A DNA stretch of 64,000 nt from NCBI GenBank assembly GCA_944323425.1, contig CALUSL010000005.1:1-64000 (forward strand), given 5' to 3'. Source of the DNA: Candidatus Gastranaerophilales bacterium (GTDB lineage Bacteria; Cyanobacteriota; Vampirovibrionia; Gastranaerophilales; Gastranaerophilaceae). This document shows, in pieces, positions 34,503-41,747 of this stretch. Both the position numbers and the translations under genes were made by a program. Positions within the stretch are counted from its first letter, which is position 1, and the number at the start of each line of letters is the position of its first letter. A model generated the notes under the pieces. The model made no database searches and had not been told where the DNA came from. It saw nothing but the letters and a program-made list of their open reading frames with translations.

Positions 34503-35564
34503 ATGAAAGAAACAAAAGAATTTATACCTGTATCGGAATTTGACTACGAGCTTCCTCAGGAGCTGATAGCACAGACACCGTCAGAAAAAAGAGAAAACGC
34601 CAGAATGATGGTGCTTGACAGGCGGGATGAGACCGTAGAACACAAGCATTTCTATGATATTGTTGATTACTTTGATGAAAATGATGTCATTGTACTCAAT
34701 AATACCAGAGTTATTCCTGCAAGACTTTACGGACACAAAGAAACAGGAGCGCTGCTTGAGGTATTTTTGTTAAAACAAATAGCAGGCAAAACCTGGCAGG
34801 TTCTGCTCAATCCCTCAAAACGGGTTAAAGAGGATATGATAATAAAAATATCCGATGAGCTTTCATTAAAAGTCCTAACCCGCGAGGATCAGGGAAAATG
34901 GCTTGTCGAAATGTTTTATGACGGAAATTTCTATGAAATTCTTGACAGAGTCGGAAAAATTCCGCTTCCGCCTTATATAGAAAGAAGTATGACTGATGAC
35001 CAGCTCAGAAGTCTTGATTATGAACGTTATCAGACAGTTTATGCACAAAGACGAGGATCAGTAGCTGCTCCGACAGCAGGTTTGCACTTTACTCAGGACA
35101 TACTCGAAAAGCTAAAAGCAAAAGGTACACAGATATGCTATGTAACGCTGAATGTCGGGCTGGGCACTTTTAGACCTGTGAAATCTGAAAATATTCTTGA
35201 GCACAAAATGGACTCTGAAGAGTACGAGATTTCTAAAGAGACGGCTGAGATTATTATGAACGCGAGAGCTGCTGGGAAAAAGATTACGGCTGTAGGAACT
35301 ACAACAGTTCGTACGCTCGAAACATGTATGCAAAAATTCGATGAGATTCTGGAAGTTATTGATGATTCGAACCTCTTTATATATCCCGGATTCAAATTTC
35401 GCATAGTGGACAGACTTTTGACCAACTTTCATCTGCCTAAATCTACCTTGATAATGCTTGTATCTGCATTTGCGGGAAAAGATTTTACTTTCCGTGCTTA
35501 CGAGGAAGCAATAAGAGAAAAATACCATTTCTACAGCTATGGCGACTGCATGCTAATAAATTAA
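34503..35564 (+). CDS. queA: S-adenosylmethionine:tRNA ribosyltransferase-isomerase
   Basis: This 353-residue protein is a full QueA, with LPQELIAQTP near the start, VLNNTRVIPARL, AAPTAGLHFT and VGTTTVRTLE. It transfers the ribosyl part of SAM to preQ1 in tRNA in queuosine synthesis. GGAG lies 7 bases before the ATG. It ends 155 bases before the terminator at 35719-35755; two MarR-type boxes lie in between. Confidence 0.95.
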   Translation: MKETKEFIPVSEFDYELPQELIAQTPSEKRENARMMVLDRRDETVEHKHFYDIVDYFDENDVIVLNNTRVIPARLYGHKETGALLEVFLLKQIAGKTWQVLLNPSKRVKEDMIIKISDELSLKVLTREDQGKWLVEMFYDGNFYEILDRVGKIPLPPYIERSMTDDQLRSLDYERYQTVYAQRRGSVAAPTAGLHFTQDILEKLKAKGTQICYVTLNVGLGTFRPVKSENILEHKMDSEEYEISKETAEIIMNARAAGKKITAVGTTTVRTLETCMQKFDEILEVIDDSNLFIYPGFKFRIVDRLLTNFHLPKSTLIMLVSAFAGKDFTFRAYEEAIREKYHFYSYGDCMLIN

Positions 35565-35635
35565 CTGTTTGAGTGTTTTCCGGCATGTTTGTTGTTTGAG
35601 AGTTTTTCTGGATAAAAATATGCTTGCATAAAAAA

Positions 35636-35670
35636 ATGTTATTATGATAACATATCGTTATTATGATAAC
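35636..35670. promoter_or_regulatory. Two tandem MarR-type operator boxes
   Basis: The 14-mer GTTATTATGATAAC occurs at 35638-35651 and 35657-35670, the same core as in the efflux promoter at 39010-39023. The first box extends to ATGTTAT/ATAACAT. The box centres are 19 bases apart. They lie in a convergent gap (queA right, transporter left), so they do not precede any protein gene; they overlap a putative promoter (TTGCAT 35624-35629, TAACAT 35648-35653) that points at the small-RNA candidate. Confidence 0.7.
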
Positions 35671-35755
35671 AATTTAATTGTTTTTCCAGATCACTCTCAA
35701 TATCATATCACAATCCCTAACGGCGACTGCATATATAATGCAGCCGTTTTTTTAT
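35660..35755 (+). ncRNA. Candidate MarR-controlled small RNA
   Basis: From a promoter overlapped by the two boxes, a transcript starting near 35660 would end at the strong terminator 35719-35755, giving a 80-95-base RNA. Its 5' part (about 35671-35718) is pyrimidine- and A-rich with little self-pairing, as expected for a base-pairing small RNA. No ORF with a ribosome site is present. The rival view, that the terminator merely serves queA, does not explain the operators. Confidence 0.4.
35719..35755 (+). terminator. Rho-independent terminator
   Basis: CTGCAT/ATGCAG (35727-35732/35738-35743) with loop ATATA is extended by AACGG/CCGTT across a CGA bulge and followed by seven T. It is oriented rightward. 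Confidence 0.85.
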
Positions 35756-35783
35756 TATGATTATGACGGGCTTTAAGCAATTA

Positions 35784-37328
35784 CTATTTCCCTTTTTTTA
35801 TTTTCAGGAAGAAAGCCCATGGAATCAGGAAGAAAGCAATTAACGCAAATATTTCAAACACATCTACGTATGCCATCAGTCTTGACTGCTCCTGCAGACT
35901 CAAATACATCATCGCCTGAGCCTTGTGGTTTGCAAACACCGAATAACCTGACATGAATTTGTGAGCCATTGCCGAGACTCTTTGCTGGAATATAGGATTG
36001 AACGGCGAGACGTTTTCAACAAGATATGTCTGATGAACCTGTGAAAGTCTTGCAACGAGGGTTGACGAAAGTGAAACAACAAAAGCTGTTGTAACACATT
36101 TTGCCAGACTGTGAAGCCCTGCACCGTTGGACAGCTCTGATTTCGGGAGTGTTGCCAGTACAAGTCCGGATATGGGAATGAATGTCATAATTACCCCTAT
36201 ACCCATTAGAATATTTGGCAAAACAACATAGCCGAAGGATATTGAGAGATTAAGGTTTGCGTACATAATAGTTGATATCGCAAGGAACAAGAACCCTGTT
36301 GATACCAGAATCCTGTTGTCTATTTTTTCAACCATAGGTCCGATGAGTACCAGCATTACGATACAGGAGAGAACCCTCGGAGCAAGCGACATACCGCCAA
36401 GCGTGGCTGTATAACCCATCATTCGCTGCAAGAATTGCGGAAGAAGGACGATTGTTACATAAATAATCATGTTGACTGATGAACCGAGTACAGTGCCTAT
36501 GAAAAAGTTTTTATCTTTGAATACTCTAAGATTTACTACAGCCATCTCGCTGTCGCATTCAAGTTCCCAGACAATAAAGAATATAAATGAGAATACTGAA
36601 ATCGCCGTCAATATGCATATCCACGGTGTGCCAAACCAATCATACTGCTGACCTTTATCAAGAACGACCTGCATTGTCAAAAGCCAGATAGTCAAGGAAA
36701 CCAGCCCGATTATATCGACTTTTTTCGGTATAACTCTGTTTTCCTGATCTTTAACATTGCAATGTACAAGAATAATTGAAAAAATTCCGACAGGAATGTT
36801 GACAAGATAAATCCATTGCCATGAGAGGTTGTCGACAATGTACCCGCCAAAAGTCGGACCCATAATCGAAAATACCATTACAGCAAAGGCAAAAAGCGCC
36901 ATTGCCTGCCCCCTCTTTTCAAAAGGAAACGCAGCAATAAGTATTGCCTGAGAAATAGGCATCATCGGACCGCCGCCAATACCCTGAATCAATCTCCCCA
37001 GAACCATCATATTCAGACTGTGCGCAAAAGCGCAGATGATTGAGCCAAAAGTGAAAAGAGCTATAAAGAGCTTCAAAAATTTGTTACGTCCGAGAAGGTT
37101 TTCCAGCCAGCCTGTGAGCGGGATGAGAATTGCGTTTGCAATCATGTAACTGGTGATAACCCAGTTTGCTTCATCAAGTGTTGAACCGAAAAAGCCTGCG
37201 ATATGAGGGATAGCAACGTTTGTTGCCGAAGTCGCAAGCATTGCAAACGACGTCGGCAGGAGTATTGTGAACGCAATAAGCCAGAGAGGTGTTTCTTTTT
37301 GTTTTACTGTAACGGAATTGACAGCCAT
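35784..37328 (-). CDS. DHA2-family drug efflux MFS transporter (EmrB-like)
   Basis: This 514-residue inner-membrane protein shows the 14-helix DHA2 pattern, with WVITSYMIANAILIPLTGWL and LGRLIQGIGGGPMMP motifs of EmrB. It should couple proton entry to drug export through the adjacent membrane-fusion protein and the outer-membrane factor encoded at 39127. It follows that gene by 12 bases with an AAGGGG site. Its substrates are unknown. Confidence 0.9.
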   Translation of the reverse strand: MAVNSVTVKQKETPLWLIAFTILLPTSFAMLATSATNVAIPHIAGFFGSTLDEANWVITSYMIANAILIPLTGWLENLLGRNKFLKLFIALFTFGSIICAFAHSLNMMVLGRLIQGIGGGPMMPISQAILIAAFPFEKRGQAMALFAFAVMVFSIMGPTFGGYIVDNLSWQWIYLVNIPVGIFSIILVHCNVKDQENRVIPKKVDIIGLVSLTIWLLTMQVVLDKGQQYDWFGTPWICILTAISVFSFIFFIVWELECDSEMAVVNLRVFKDKNFFIGTVLGSSVNMIIYVTIVLLPQFLQRMMGYTATLGGMSLAPRVLSCIVMLVLIGPMVEKIDNRILVSTGFLFLAISTIMYANLNLSISFGYVVLPNILMGIGVIMTFIPISGLVLATLPKSELSNGAGLHSLAKCVTTAFVVSLSSTLVARLSQVHQTYLVENVSPFNPIFQQRVSAMAHKFMSGYSVFANHKAQAMMYLSLQEQSRLMAYVDVFEIFALIAFFLIPWAFFLKIKKGK

Positions 37329-37340
37329 GCCCGACGCCCC

Positions 37341-38429
37341 TTATTTTACCTTGACTTCCGGAACGACTGACATGCCGGGAACTATATTGTATTTAGAAAT
37401 ATCTTCTTTAAATATAATTTTTACCGGAACACGCTGTACAATTTTTACATAACTGCCGACCGCGTTTTCAGGCGGGAAAAGACTCGATTTTGCACCGGTG
37501 GCTCTCTGAATACTGTCTACTTCACCTTTGAATTTTTTGCCTCTGTAAGTGTCGACTTTTATTGTTACGGGCTGACCTTTTTTCATATTTGCAAGCTGTG
37601 TTTCTTTAAAATTGGCTACAACCCATATATTTTCCGGAACAATAGCGAACATTGGCTGCGCAACCTGTACGTAATTTCCCTGTTCTACAGTTCTGGAGGT
37701 AATATTTCCGTCTTCGGGCGCATAAATTTTTGTGTAAGAGAGGTTGAGTTTTGCTTCTTCAACTTCGGCTTCGAGTCTTTTTATTTCAGCTGTAGTAGCG
37801 TCTTTTTTCGCTTTTGCGGACTGGAGTGCTGAATGAGCTGCGCTTTCTCTGTCCATTGCCGCTTTGTGAGCGGATTTTGCGACGGTCAGGGCTGTTTTAC
37901 TCGAGTCATATTCCTGTTTTGAGGAAATACCTTCTTTGTACATGTCATTGTATCTTTTGTAATCCTTCTGAGCAAAATCGAGTTTTGAGCGTGTTGCGTG
38001 AATGTCCTGAGAAGATTGGCTCAGATTTGATTCTGCCTGATTAATCTGTTTTTCTGAAATATTCAAAGACGCCTTTGCTTCTTCCAGCCTTGCTTCTTTT
38101 TGTTTCAGAACAGCTTCATAGTCATTCGGATCAATCACCAGCAGCAAATCACCTTTTTTAACCGGCTGGTTATCAGTGACAAGAAGCTCTTTTACCTGTC
38201 CAGAAACCCTCGGGGCAATTGAAATAATATGTCCTTCAACAAATGCGTCATCCGTTGACTGAAAATGTATCGAATGGATTGCAAAATAAATTCCGAGTAT
38301 CACAAACAGAACTGCGGCAACAGAGGGAACTATAACCCTCTTTTTCATGTAGCTCGGTCTTGTGTCCTCTTCGTCTTTTGTTATTGTTTTCATTTCTTCT
38401 GTATTTTTTTCTGTTTCGTTAGTGCTCAT
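37341..38429 (-). CDS. HlyD/EmrA-type membrane-fusion protein
   Basis: This 362-residue protein has a short cytoplasmic N-terminus, one membrane helix (about 30-50), a biotinyl-lipoyl-like half motif (APRVSGQVKELLVTDNQPVKKGD), a long coiled-coil hairpin (about 115-215) and a beta barrel end. It bridges the MFS pump and the TolC-like channel. It lies between marR-type and MFS genes with gaps of 14 and 12 bases, so one leftward operon is likely. Confidence 0.92.
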   Translation of the reverse strand: MSTNETEKNTEEMKTITKDEEDTRPSYMKKRVIVPSVAAVLFVILGIYFAIHSIHFQSTDDAFVEGHIISIAPRVSGQVKELLVTDNQPVKKGDLLLVIDPNDYEAVLKQKEARLEEAKASLNISEKQINQAESNLSQSSQDIHATRSKLDFAQKDYKRYNDMYKEGISSKQEYDSSKTALTVAKSAHKAAMDRESAAHSALQSAKAKKDATTAEIKRLEAEVEEAKLNLSYTKIYAPEDGNITSRTVEQGNYVQVAQPMFAIVPENIWVVANFKETQLANMKKGQPVTIKVDTYRGKKFKGEVDSIQRATGAKSSLFPPENAVGSYVKIVQRVPVKIIFKEDISKYNIVPGMSVVPEVKVK

Positions 38430-38443
38430 ATTTTTCTCCCGTA

Positions 38444-38899
38444 CTAGATTTGTAGTTTCGCATGTATTTCGAGATTATCTCTCATCTGGTCAAGAACTCT
38501 TATACAGTTTTCTATATCGTGTATTGAGATATTTTTTACGGCTTCGTCTCTGAGAGATATCATGTGGGGCTTAATATTGTAGTAGACTCTTTGACCTTCT
38601 TCAGTGACGTGTATTTTGTAGACTTTGCGCTTGTTTATATCCGAAACGCGTTTTACGAGTCCCTGTTTTTCAAGTATATTTATCAATCTTGTCATGTTGG
38701 GGCGGTCTTTATAACTCTGCTCGCAAATCTGGCGCTGATACAGCGGACCTGACGCAATCAGAAGCGACAATATATAATACTGCTCCGGTGTAATTTCGAA
38801 TTTTTCCCTTGCAAAGACCCTGAGTGTCGCAACTTTTGATAAAAGTCCGACTACCATAAGATTAAATAAGACTCTTTTGTTTAAAAAACTGTTCGGCAT
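38444..38899 (-). CDS. MarR-family repressor
   Basis: This 151-residue winged-helix protein has the MarR order: ITPEQYYILSLLIASG, recognition region YKDRPNMTRLINILEKQGLV, wing VSDINKRKVYKIHVTEEG. It is the first gene of the leftward efflux operon and should bind the GTTATTATGATAAC boxes, controlling itself, the divergent outer-membrane factor and possibly the RNA at 35660. No Shine-Dalgarno is clear before ATG 38899. The inducer is unknown. Confidence 0.88.
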   Translation of the reverse strand: MPNSFLNKRVLFNLMVVGLLSKVATLRVFAREKFEITPEQYYILSLLIASGPLYQRQICEQSYKDRPNMTRLINILEKQGLVKRVSDINKRKVYKIHVTEEGQRVYYNIKPHMISLRDEAVKNISIHDIENCIRVLDQMRDNLEIHAKLQI

Positions 38900-38989
38900 A
38901 AATTTTAATTAGCAGGCTGAAAATCTTATAAATACAAGGTTTTTAGCTTCTGCCCCTCCAACCTTTGTGAATGATTTTTAAAGATTATC

Positions 38990-39026
38990 TTGTGTAAAAA
39001 TCTTTTTGTGTTATTATGATAACACA
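38990..39026 (+). promoter_or_regulatory. Promoter and MarR box of the divergent efflux genes
   Basis: A perfect palindrome TGTGTTAT-TATG-ATAACACA (39007-39026) contains the 14-mer found twice near 35650. It overlaps a -10 (TATTAT, 39012-39017) placed 16 bases after TTGTGT (38990-38995). The site can block the rightward outer-membrane factor and, by position, the leftward operon. Confidence 0.7.
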
Positions 39027-39126
39027 AAAACATAAAAGACAAGAAAAAATTTTTTACGAAAAAAATCCGCAAAAAATTGCGGTGTTAGATTGTGAAAAAC
39101 TAGATTTTACATTGGGACGAAACATT

Positions 39127-40500
39127 ATGAAAAAGATTATTATTGCAATGCTTATCACAGTGATGCTTACACCGGCTGCTTTTGCGAAAAAGAAAGAAAA
39201 ACAGCCGGAGCAGGGTATACAGTATATGAACATCAGCTGGTGGGAAAAATACAATGACCCGATTCTGACAGAGTATCAAAACAGAATTTATGAAAAAAAT
39301 CCGGATTTGAAAATAGCTTCTTTAAAAGTAAAAGAGAGCGAAAAGATTGTGAAAATTTCGTTTGCAAATGAGCTGCCGCAGTTGAGTTTTGACGGTCAGC
39401 TGAACAGAAATTTCAAATCCAGCGATCTCTATTTCGGACAGATGACAATTCCGAGTTTCAAACAAAGCGAACTCCAGCTTCCGCTTACAATGAGTTATGA
39501 AATAGATATCTGGGGCACTAACAGATTCAGAACAAAAAGTATTGAAAAACGGCTTGAAATGGTGAAGCAGGATGAGCGAGCAAGCTATATTATGCTCACA
39601 TCGGCTTTTGCGGCTGATTATTTCAATCTAATAAGAATTGACAAACTTCTTGAACTTCAGAAGCAGATAGTTGATATTCAGGAAGAAATTGTCAAAAAAA
39701 CAGAAATAAAATTTAAAAACGGTCTGTGCTCAAAAACTGATCTTTTAAATGAGCAAAAAGCACTCACCTATCTAAAAGAAGAGTATAATAACCTCGAGGA
39801 CAGACAGACCCTTCTTACAAACCAGCTCAGAGCGTACCTTGCAGCCGGTGCGGATGAACAGATAAAACGTTCGGACTATGATTCTGTTTCTATTCCGCAG
39901 GGGTTGCCTGAAAGTTTTGATTCAAATGTAATCGAAAACAGACCTGACTATCAAAGAGCAGAATCAAATATTAAACGCGCCGGATATAATGTAAAAGTGG
40001 CACGACGCGATTTTCTGCCGAAATTCGTTATTTTTGGACAGCTTGGATTCAATGCCTATCAGTTTGCAAATCTGTTTAATTCACCTGCACAGATGGCGTC
40101 CGCCGGTATATTGCCGCAATTTGATTTGTTTACGGGCGGCAGAAAGTTCGCTGTTTTGAAATTAAGAAAGCTCGAATATGACGAGGCTATGCAGGTTTAT
40201 CAAAAAGCAATTCTGACGGCATTTCAGGAGGTTAATGACAGTCTGAGCATGGCGCATGCAGCAGAAAAGACTTATGCGGAAGATGTGGACAGGCTGAAAT
40301 ATCAAGACGAAATGTTTGACCTTCTGACGAAAAAATCAAAAATAGGTGCGGCTTCAAATCTCGAAGTTTTATACGGAACACAGGCAAAGCTGCTCACGGA
40401 AAAAGAAACTGTCAGCGGGAAAATTAACCTGCTTATATCATCAATAAATATTTATAAAGCAGTGGGCGGCAAAGATTTGTACGAAATCAGCGATTTGTAG
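39127..40500 (+). CDS. TolC-like outer-membrane efflux factor
   Basis: This 457-residue protein has a signal peptide (to about residue 20) and the OMF repeat pattern: SYEIDIWGTNRFRTKSIEKR, KFKNGLCSKTDLLNEQKAL, ENRPDYQRAESNIKRAGYNVKVARRDFLPK and a second coiled half near the end. It completes the tripartite pump with the EmrA- and EmrB-like proteins. The start at 39127 follows GGGA and gives the signal peptide; a longer frame from 39016 would begin inside the operator. The leader is about 100 bases. Confidence 0.88.
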   Translation: MKKIIIAMLITVMLTPAAFAKKKEKQPEQGIQYMNISWWEKYNDPILTEYQNRIYEKNPDLKIASLKVKESEKIVKISFANELPQLSFDGQLNRNFKSSDLYFGQMTIPSFKQSELQLPLTMSYEIDIWGTNRFRTKSIEKRLEMVKQDERASYIMLTSAFAADYFNLIRIDKLLELQKQIVDIQEEIVKKTEIKFKNGLCSKTDLLNEQKALTYLKEEYNNLEDRQTLLTNQLRAYLAAGADEQIKRSDYDSVSIPQGLPESFDSNVIENRPDYQRAESNIKRAGYNVKVARRDFLPKFVIFGQLGFNAYQFANLFNSPAQMASAGILPQFDLFTGGRKFAVLKLRKLEYDEAMQVYQKAILTAFQEVNDSLSMAHAAEKTYAEDVDRLKYQDEMFDLLTKKSKIGAASNLEVLYGTQAKLLTEKETVSGKINLLISSINIYKAVGGKDLYEISDL

Positions 40501-40570
40501 TCCAAAATAGACTGACGTCAGGTTTGCGAACCAAACACGGTAATCAGCAGAATTCTAAAAAGAATGATTT

Positions 40571-40597
40571 TAAAAATAAAAAGCCCCGTTCGGGGCT
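40571..40597 (-). terminator. Hairpin terminator of the leftward glycine-zipper gene
   Basis: AGCCCCG-TT-CGGGGCT (40582-40597) is followed on the minus strand by TTTTATTTTTA, the arrangement of a leftward terminator. Confidence 0.85.
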
Positions 40598-40666
40598 AAT
40601 TAGGAATTGTTAGATATATATTATTTTTATATTATTGAAAGGAATGACAATTACTTTTTGTTATGA

Positions 40667-41569
40667 TTAGCAAAGAGCGCTCCATATTCCGACACCGAGT
40701 CCGACAAGAGCACCGACACCGGCACCGATAGGACCTCCGATTGCACCGATTGCGGCGCCTGCACCCAGATAAGTAGTGACACTTGCTGCTTTTCCGAGAG
40801 CTTTTGCTGTAGGTACATCGTTCGGCGTTTCGTAACCGTGAAGTCTTGCGATAAGATCTTCTCTTGAGAACTTCTGAGCACCGCCGAATGACATTCCGTT
40901 TTTGAATGAGTTTGTGAATGCTCCGCTGCAGTGTTCGTGAATCATCTGATCAAGATCCTGACCGGTAGCAGCTTTGAACTGTTCGTAAGCACAGTTTCTA
41001 AGAGCTCTGTCAAGTGCACGTTCTGTGTGATAGCCCTGTGCCCTCAATTCATCATAGAGCGGTGTTGCTCTAAGCATTGAAACTACTGTTTCAAATTGTT
41101 TGGCAATCTGATCGGTTTCACCTTCCATAACTACAGCCTGTAAAGACCTGCAGGAATCCATTATTGCACCGACCTGACCGTCTTCGAGTACGGCGAACCG
41201 TTTTCTTGTCCTGTTTGATTCAAACTGATTTTGCATTGCAGTGTGTTCCAACTCGTGCATATATGCCAGTCTGTCTTTGTAATCCATATTTATATAATTA
41301 AGATAGGCCTGTGACATTCCGCGTCCCGGATAAAGCCCGAGTCCGAGTCCCATTCCTCCGGGGTACATCATGTTCGAACCAGCAACGCCTGCTGCTCCCA
41401 TATACGGAGAGCCGTAACCCATTGTGTAATCCATTGGCAGGGTGTAGACAGGAGCAGTCTGAAGACCGAAATCTTTTGCAAATTCGCTATTCAGATATTG
41501 CTGTGCTGCGCCCGCATTTCCCGGTGTTACCGAGAAGTAACTTGGATATGCAGCTGATACTGGATTCAT
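40667..41569 (-). CDS. Hypothetical protein with HELEH motif and C-terminal glycine zipper
   Basis: This 300-residue protein is not from a family I can name. It starts with a Tyr/Met/Gly-rich segment (about 40-90), contains HELEH (H105-E106-H109) that fits the bare HExxH zinc-peptidase pattern, then a helical region, and ends in a glycine-zipper helix (about 272-298, GAGAAIGAIGGPIGAGVGAL). No signal peptide is seen. The HELEH could be chance; no third ligand is obvious. Confidence 0.6.
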   Translation of the reverse strand: MNPVSAAYPSYFSVTPGNAGAAQQYLNSEFAKDFGLQTAPVYTLPMDYTMGYGSPYMGAAGVAGSNMMYPGGMGLGLGLYPGRGMSQAYLNYINMDYKDRLAYMHELEHTAMQNQFESNRTRKRFAVLEDGQVGAIMDSCRSLQAVVMEGETDQIAKQFETVVSMLRATPLYDELRAQGYHTERALDRALRNCAYEQFKAATGQDLDQMIHEHCSGAFTNSFKNGMSFGGAQKFSREDLIARLHGYETPNDVPTAKALGKAASVTTYLGAGAAIGAIGGPIGAGVGALVGLGVGIWSALC

Positions 41570-41690
41570 AACCTACCTCCAAATGAACCATTTTCTAACC
41601 TTACTTATATAAAAACAATCGCTTCTTCTGAATTGCCTCTGAAATATAATTTTTGTAATATTTGTTAACATTTATTTAATGCAAAAACAA

Positions 41691-41725
41691 AAAAACCGTG
41701 TCTGTTAAGAATTGACACGGTTTTT
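41691..41725. terminator. Bidirectional terminator after alaS
   Basis: AAAAACCGTGTC/GACACGGTTTTT (41691-41702/41714-41725) is a long perfect stem with T tracts on both strands, just past the alaS stop. Confidence 0.92.
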
Positions 41726-41747
41726 CAGTTTTAATTAATATAATAAT

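Noticed and set aside
40501-40570. Palindromes CTGACGTCAG and GTTTG...CAAAC as operators
   Set aside because: They lie between two convergent gene ends with no promoter or second copy.
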